Of a stretch of DNA of 64,000 bases, positions 59,936 through 64,000 are shown one piece after another. A program made the position numbers and the translations under genes. The notes below the pieces were generated by a model. The model did not search any database, was not told the DNA's origin, and worked only from the letters and a program-made list of their open reading frames with translations. This DNA comes from Kosakonia radicincitans DSM 16656 (GTDB lineage Bacteria; Pseudomonadota; Gammaproteobacteria; Enterobacterales; Enterobacteriaceae). Location: positions 2,170,001-2,234,000 of the forward strand of contig NZ_CP018016.1 in the NCBI RefSeq assembly GCF_000280495.2, read 5' to 3'. Numbering within the stretch: the stretch's first letter is position 1; each line of letters begins with the position of its first letter.

Positions 59936-60622
59936 ATGGAAAATCAACCTAAGTTGAATAGCAGTAAAGAAGTTATCGCTTTTTTGGCCGAACGCTTTCC
60001 TCACTGTTTCAGTGCTGAAGGTGAAGCACGTCCCCTGAAAATTGGTATTTTTCAGGATCTGGTTGAGCGCGTTGAGGGTGAGATGAATCTCAGCAAAACC
60101 CAACTTCGTTCTGCTTTACGTCTTTATACTTCAAGCTGGCGTTACCTGTACGGTATCAAAGCCGGCGCGGCTCGCGTCGATCTCGACGGCAACGCCTGCG
60201 GCGTGCTGGATGAGCAACACGTAGAGCACGCTCGCAAGCAGCTTGAAGAAGCCAAAGCGCGTGTTCAGGCGCAACGCGCTGAACAGCAAGCTAAAAAACG
60301 AGAAGCTGCCGCTGCTGCGGGTCAGGAAGACGCACCGCGTCGCGAACGCAAAGCCCGTCCGGCTCCGCGTCGTAAAGAGGGTGCCGAGCGCAAACCTCGC
60401 GCTGATAAACCTGTCGCGAAAACGCCACGGGTGCAGCAGCAGGAAGAGCGCCATACTCCTGTTTCGGATTTATCTGTACTGAGCGTGGGCCAGAACCTGA
60501 AGGTGAAAGCGGGGAACAATGCGATGGATGCTACGGTGCTGGAAATCACCAAAGATGGCGTTCGCGTACAGCTTAGCTCGGGTATGTCGATGATCGTACG
60601 CGCAGAACATTTATTGTTCTGA
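59936..60622 (+). CDS. proQ: RNA chaperone ProQ
   Basis: 228 residues. N-terminal FinO-like RNA-binding domain (about 1-125, [19 protein letters not shown]), a basic Ala/Arg/Lys-rich linker (130-175) and a C-terminal Tudor-like domain ([21 protein letters not shown]). ProQ is a global sRNA and mRNA 3'-end binder, named for its effect on ProP. It is followed 19 bp later by prc, as in E. coli. Confidence 0.97.
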   Translation: MENQPKLNSSKEVIAFLAERFPHCFSAEGEARPLKIGIFQDLVERVEGEMNLSKTQLRSALRLYTSSWRYLYGIKAGAARVDLDGNACGVLDEQHVEHARKQLEEAKARVQAQRAEQQAKKREAAAAAGQEDAPRRERKARPAPRRKEGAERKPRADKPVAKTPRVQQQEERHTPVSDLSVLSVGQNLKVKAGNNAMDATVLEITKDGVRVQLSSGMSMIVRAEHLLF

Positions 60623-60641
60623 AACGGAGGCCTGGCCTGGC

Positions 60642-62690
60642 ATGAACACTTTGTTTAAGCGCACAGCGTTAGCGGGTCTGTTATTCGTAACAGGCCATGC
60701 ACTGGCTGTGGAAGATATCACCCGTGCCGATCAAATTCCGATTTTGAAGGAAGAGACTCAGCACGCGACGGTGAGTGAACGGGTTACCTCACGTTTTACC
60801 CGTTCCCACTACCGCCAGTTCGATTTGGATCAAGCTTTCTCCGCGAAGATCTTTACCCGTTACCTCAACCTGCTCGACTACAGCCACAATGTGCTGCTGG
60901 CCAGCGATGTTGAGCAGTTTTCGCAAAAGAAAGGCGTGCTCGGCGATGAGCTGCGCAGCGGAAAACTGGACGTCTTCTACGACCTGTACAATCTGGCGCA
61001 AAAGCGTCGATTTGAACGTTATCAGTACGCGTTGAAAGTACTGGAACGTCCGATGGATTTCAGCGGCAACGACACCTTCAACTTAGATCGCAGCAAAGCG
61101 CCGTGGCCGAAAGATGAGGCGGAGCTGAACGCGCTGTGGGACAGCAAAGTTAAGTATGATGAGCTGAGCCTGAAACTCACCGGGAAAGATGATAAAGAGA
61201 TCCGTGAGACGCTGACTCGTCGCTATAAATTTGCGATTCGACGCCTGGCGCAGACCAATAGCGAAGATGTGTTCTCGCTGGCAATGACCTCATTCGCCCG
61301 TGAGATCGATCCGCATACCAATTACCTCTCACCGCGTAATACTGAGCAATTCAATACTGAAATGAGCCTCTCGCTTGAAGGTATTGGCGCAGTGTTGCAG
61401 GGCGACGATGATTACACCGTCATCAACTCGATGGTGGCGGGTGGTCCGGCGGCGAAAAGCAAAGCGATTACCGTTGGCGATCGCATTGTTGGTGTCGGCC
61501 AGACCGGGCAGAACATGGTCGATGTCATTGGCTGGCGTCTTGACGATGTGGTGGCGCTGATTAAAGGGCCAAAAGGCAGCAAAGTGCGCCTCGAAATCTT
61601 GCCAGCAGGTAAGGGGACGAAGACGCGCATTGTGACGTTGACGCGCGAACGCATTCGTCTGGAAGACCGGGCGGTGAAAATGTCCGTGAAGACGGTCGGC
61701 AAAGAGAAAGTGGGCGTACTGGATATTCCGGGCTTCTATGTTGGGCTAACTGATGATGTTAAAGCGCAACTGCAAAAACTGGAAAAACAGAACGTCAGCA
61801 GCGTGGTTATTGATTTGCGCAGTAATGGCGGCGGTGCGCTGACGGAAGCGGTATCGCTTTCCGGCCTGTTTATTCCGTCCGGCCCGATTGTGCAGGTGCG
61901 CGATAATAACGGCAAAGTGCGCGAAGACAGCGATACGGACGGCGTGGTCTATTATAAAGGCCCGCTGGTGGTGCTGGTTGACCGCTTTAGCGCCTCGGCG
62001 TCGGAAATCTTTGCGGCGGCGATGCAGGATTATGGTCGCGCGTTGATTGTTGGCGAACCGACTTTCGGTAAAGGCACCGTTCAGCAGTACCGCTCGCTTA
62101 ACCGTATTTACGATCAGATGCTGCGTCCTGAGTGGCCTGCGTTGGGTTCGGTGCAATATACCATCCAGAAATTCTATCGCGTTAACGGTGGCAGTACGCA
62201 GCGCAAAGGCGTGACGCCGGATATTATTATGCCGACCGGCACGCAGGTGACGGAGACCGGGGAAAAATTCGAAGACAATGCACTGCCGTGGGACAGCATC
62301 AATGCTGCCACCTTTGTGAAGTCCGGTGATTTGAAACCGTTCGGACCGACGTTGCTGAAGGAACATGAAGAGCGTATTGCGAAAGATCCTGAGTTCCAGT
62401 ACATCATGAAGGACATTGCGCGTTTCAATGCCCTGAAAGATAAACGTAATATCGTATCGCTCAATCTGGCGCAGCGTGAGAAAGAGAACGCCGAAGATGA
62501 TGCAATTCGTCTTTCGCGCCTCAATGACCGCTTCAAGCGAGAAGGTAAGCCGTTGCTGAAAAAACTGGATGATCTGCCGAAGGATTACCAGGAGCCGGAT
62601 CCGTACCTCGACGAGACGGTACATATTGCTCTTGACCTGGCTCATGAGGAAAAAGATCGGCCAGCGGAAGACCCCGCCCCCGCGAAGTAA
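60642..62690 (+). CDS. prc: Tail-specific protease Prc
   Basis: 682 residues with a signal peptide (MNTLFKRTALAGLLFVTGHALA). Periplasmic S41 serine protease with a PDZ domain (GIGAVLQGDDDYTVINSMVAGGPA) and the catalytic Ser in DRFSASASEIFAAAM and Lys in EPTFGKGTVQQY. It trims FtsI and, with NlpI, degrades MepS. Start has GGAGG upstream. A large open frame on the opposite strand (61746-62732) is a shadow. Confidence 0.97.
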   Translation: MNTLFKRTALAGLLFVTGHALAVEDITRADQIPILKEETQHATVSERVTSRFTRSHYRQFDLDQAFSAKIFTRYLNLLDYSHNVLLASDVEQFSQKKGVLGDELRSGKLDVFYDLYNLAQKRRFERYQYALKVLERPMDFSGNDTFNLDRSKAPWPKDEAELNALWDSKVKYDELSLKLTGKDDKEIRETLTRRYKFAIRRLAQTNSEDVFSLAMTSFAREIDPHTNYLSPRNTEQFNTEMSLSLEGIGAVLQGDDDYTVINSMVAGGPAAKSKAITVGDRIVGVGQTGQNMVDVIGWRLDDVVALIKGPKGSKVRLEILPAGKGTKTRIVTLTRERIRLEDRAVKMSVKTVGKEKVGVLDIPGFYVGLTDDVKAQLQKLEKQNVSSVVIDLRSNGGGALTEAVSLSGLFIPSGPIVQVRDNNGKVREDSDTDGVVYYKGPLVVLVDRFSASASEIFAAAMQDYGRALIVGEPTFGKGTVQQYRSLNRIYDQMLRPEWPALGSVQYTIQKFYRVNGGSTQRKGVTPDIIMPTGTQVTETGEKFEDNALPWDSINAATFVKSGDLKPFGPTLLKEHEERIAKDPEFQYIMKDIARFNALKDKRNIVSLNLAQREKENAEDDAIRLSRLNDRFKREGKPLLKKLDDLPKDYQEPDPYLDETVHIALDLAHEEKDRPAEDPAPAK

Positions 62691-62697
62691 TCTCCAT

Positions 62698-62728
62698 ACA
62701 GGCACAAGAAATTGTGCCTGTTTTTTTA
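62698..62728 (+). terminator. Terminator after prc
   Basis: A 10-bp perfect stem, ACAGGCACAA (62698-62707) with TTGTGCCTGT (62712-62721), followed by seven T. Confidence 0.88.
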
Positions 62729-62805
62729 ACACATCCTTACTGGCGTAAGCGTTATGCTACAAAATGTAAAGTTGTGTCTTTCTGGTGACTTACAACACCC
62801 TGATG

Positions 62806-62830
62806 CTTGAAAATGGCGCGTATACCCATA
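62806..62830 (+). promoter_or_regulatory. Sigma-32 promoter of htpX
   Basis: CTTGAAA (62806-62812) and CCCATA (62825-62830) with a 12-bp spacer resemble the heat-shock consensus CTTGAAA-N(11-15)-CCCATNT. htpX is a known heat-shock gene. Confidence 0.65.
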
Positions 62831-62883
62831 CGATGTGGGTAACCGCATTGTGCGTTTTGTTAAGTTGAGGTTAAAAGAAAATT

Positions 62884-63765
62884 ATGATGCGAATCGCGCT
62901 CTTCCTGTTGACTAACCTGGCCGTGATGTTGGTGTTCGGCCTGGTGCTTAGCCTGACGGGCATTCAGTCGAGCAGCGTTCAGGGCTTGATGATTATGGCG
63001 CTGCTGTTTGGTTTTGGTGGCTCGTTCATTTCGCTGTTGATGTCGAAATGGATGGCGCTGAAATCTGTAGGTGGTGAAGTGATCGAACAGCCGCGTAACG
63101 ACATGGAACGCTGGTTGATGGATACCGTGGCGCAACAGGCTCGCCAGGCGGGCATCGCCATGCCTCAGGTCGCCATTTATCACGCACCGGATATTAACGC
63201 CTTTGCGACCGGCGCGCGCCGTGATGCTTCACTGGTGGCAGTCAGCACCGGGTTGTTGCAGAACATGAGCCGCGACGAAGCTGAAGCGGTGATTGCCCAC
63301 GAAATTAGCCATATTGCCAACGGTGATATGGTGACAATGACACTGATTCAGGGGATCGTGAACACCTTCGTGATCTTCATTTCGCGTATTATCGCCCAGG
63401 TCGCAGCCGGGTTTCTCAGCGGCAATCGTGATGATGGCGAAGAGAGCAACGGCAATCCGATGATCTACTTCGTGGTCGCAACCGTACTGGAGCTGGTGTT
63501 CGGTATTCTGGCCAGCATTATTACCATGTGGTTCTCTCGCTATCGCGAGTTCCATGCCGATGCCGGTTCTGCAAAACTGGTTGGCCGCGAGAAAATGATT
63601 GCTGCGTTGCAGCGTCTGAAAACCAGTTATGAGCCGCAGGAGGCGAGCAGCATGATGGCGTTTTGCATCAACGGTAAATCTAAATCGCTGAGCGAGCTGT
63701 TCATGACGCACCCACCGCTGGACAAACGTATTGAAGCGCTGCGTTCTGGTGAGTATCTGAAATAA
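62884..63765 (+). CDS. htpX: Membrane-bound zinc protease HtpX
   Basis: 293 residues, M48 family. Zinc site [10 protein letters not shown] (about residues 139-148). Four hydrophobic segments: two before the active site and two after it. With FtsH it degrades damaged inner-membrane proteins. Two ATG codons stand in tandem (62884, 62887); the first matches E. coli [11 protein letters not shown]. Heat-shock promoter upstream; a clear terminator follows. Confidence 0.97.
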   Translation: MMRIALFLLTNLAVMLVFGLVLSLTGIQSSSVQGLMIMALLFGFGGSFISLLMSKWMALKSVGGEVIEQPRNDMERWLMDTVAQQARQAGIAMPQVAIYHAPDINAFATGARRDASLVAVSTGLLQNMSRDEAEAVIAHEISHIANGDMVTMTLIQGIVNTFVIFISRIIAQVAAGFLSGNRDDGEESNGNPMIYFVVATVLELVFGILASIITMWFSRYREFHADAGSAKLVGREKMIAALQRLKTSYEPQEASSMMAFCINGKSKSLSELFMTHPPLDKRIEALRSGEYLK

Positions 63766-63783
63766 CGCAGCGGCAGGAACTAC

Positions 63784-63811
63784 AAAGCGCGCCAACTGGC
63801 GCGCTTTTTTT
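63784..63811 (+). terminator. Terminator after htpX
   Basis: A 10-bp stem, AAGCGCGCCA (63785-63794) with TGGCGCGCTT (63797-63806), followed by seven T. Confidence 0.85.
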
Positions 63812-63845
63812 ATCATCCCTAAACCCCTGGGGAGATGATGATTGA

Positions 63846-64000
63846 TTACTCTGCTTTCGGCTGTGAGATCCGCAGTCCGCTGATGATGGCCGCTACGGTA
63901 GCCAGCGTCCCTGCCAGCAACAATGAAACATGCGTGCCGTGGGTGTTAAACATGTTGAACATTAATGCCACCAGCGCGGCACCGGAGCTTTGTCCCAGCA
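63846..64000 (-). CDS. yebQ: MFS transporter YebQ (C-terminal end, partial)
   Basis: Cut by the window end. The visible C-terminus includes LGQSSGAALVALMFNMFNTH, then a hydrophobic segment and the ending SGLRISQPKAE, typical of the last transmembrane helix of a DHA2-type major facilitator drug transporter. In E. coli yebQ is the gene next to htpX and converges on it, as here; kdgR follows it there. Confidence 0.75.
   Translation of the reverse strand, partial: LGQSSGAALVALMFNMFNTHGTHVSLLLAGTLATVAAIISGLRISQPKAE

Noticed and set aside
61746..62732. 328-codon open frame on the minus strand
   Set aside because: Antisense shadow of prc with no recognisable domain.

Overview
The window is a chromosomal segment of an enterobacterium (family Enterobacteriaceae, moderately GC-rich). 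Most proteins match E. coli K-12 orthologues closely and lie in the order of the E. coli flhBAE-argS-aspS-ruv-znu-zwf-edd-eda-purT-prc-htpX region, inverted. Flagellar genes and a rhamnogalacturonan-oligomer uptake and degradation pair suggest a motile, plant-associated genus (Kosakonia or Enterobacter-like). The genus is an inference and cannot be fixed from this window.

Layout. 1-2.7 kb: end of flhB, then flhA and flhE. 2.7-6.3 kb: an insertion relative to E. coli, holding a GPH-family sugar transporter, a GH105 unsaturated rhamnogalacturonyl hydrolase behind a KdgR-like operator, and an AT-rich stretch encoding a 96-residue protein with the signature of eukaryotic stefins (cystatins). 6.4-17.3 kb: argS, yecM, cutC (with the MicL sRNA in its 3' end), cmoBA, yecN, yecE, yecD, aspS, nudB, yebC, ruvC. 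17.3-19.1 kb: an XRE/MmyB-type regulator and a divergent SDR protein inserted between ruvC and the LexA-controlled ruvAB. 19.2-34 kb: ruvAB, znuBC/znuA with a Zur box, mepM, lpxM, pykA, hexR, zwf (HexR box), edd-eda, purT (PurR box). 34-40.7 kb: yebG (LexA box), yebF, yebE, ptrB, exoX, holE, yobA-yebZ-yebY, then the SdsR (RyeB) sRNA. 41-52.3 kb: an accessory block between sdsR and pphA, which are neighbours in E. coli. It carries a lipocalin, a MipA/OmpV porin-like protein, an AdeRS-like two-component system, an RND efflux adaptor and pump, a LysR/quinone-oxidoreductase-like pair and a VirK/YbjX protein. 52.5-64 kb: pphA, yebW, yebV, rsmF, letB-letA, msrC, proQ, prc, htpX and the end of yebQ.

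Functional links. The Entner-Doudoroff genes (zwf, edd, eda) with HexR and GntR sites would also receive KDG from pectin breakdown; eda is the shared last step, and the KdgR-like box puts the rhamnogalacturonan pair in the same regulatory circle. The two-component system and the RND pump each have an array of 11-bp tandem repeats upstream, and the two arrays share one motif in opposite orientation. That is the pattern expected of an OmpR-family regulator controlling both itself and the pump.

Most notable candidates: (1) the stefin-like cysteine-protease inhibitor at 5933-6223; (2) the paired 11-bp operator arrays of the efflux system; (3) a 10-bp hairpin that buries the ribosome binding site of yebE; (4) the accessory block that separates SdsR from pphA.
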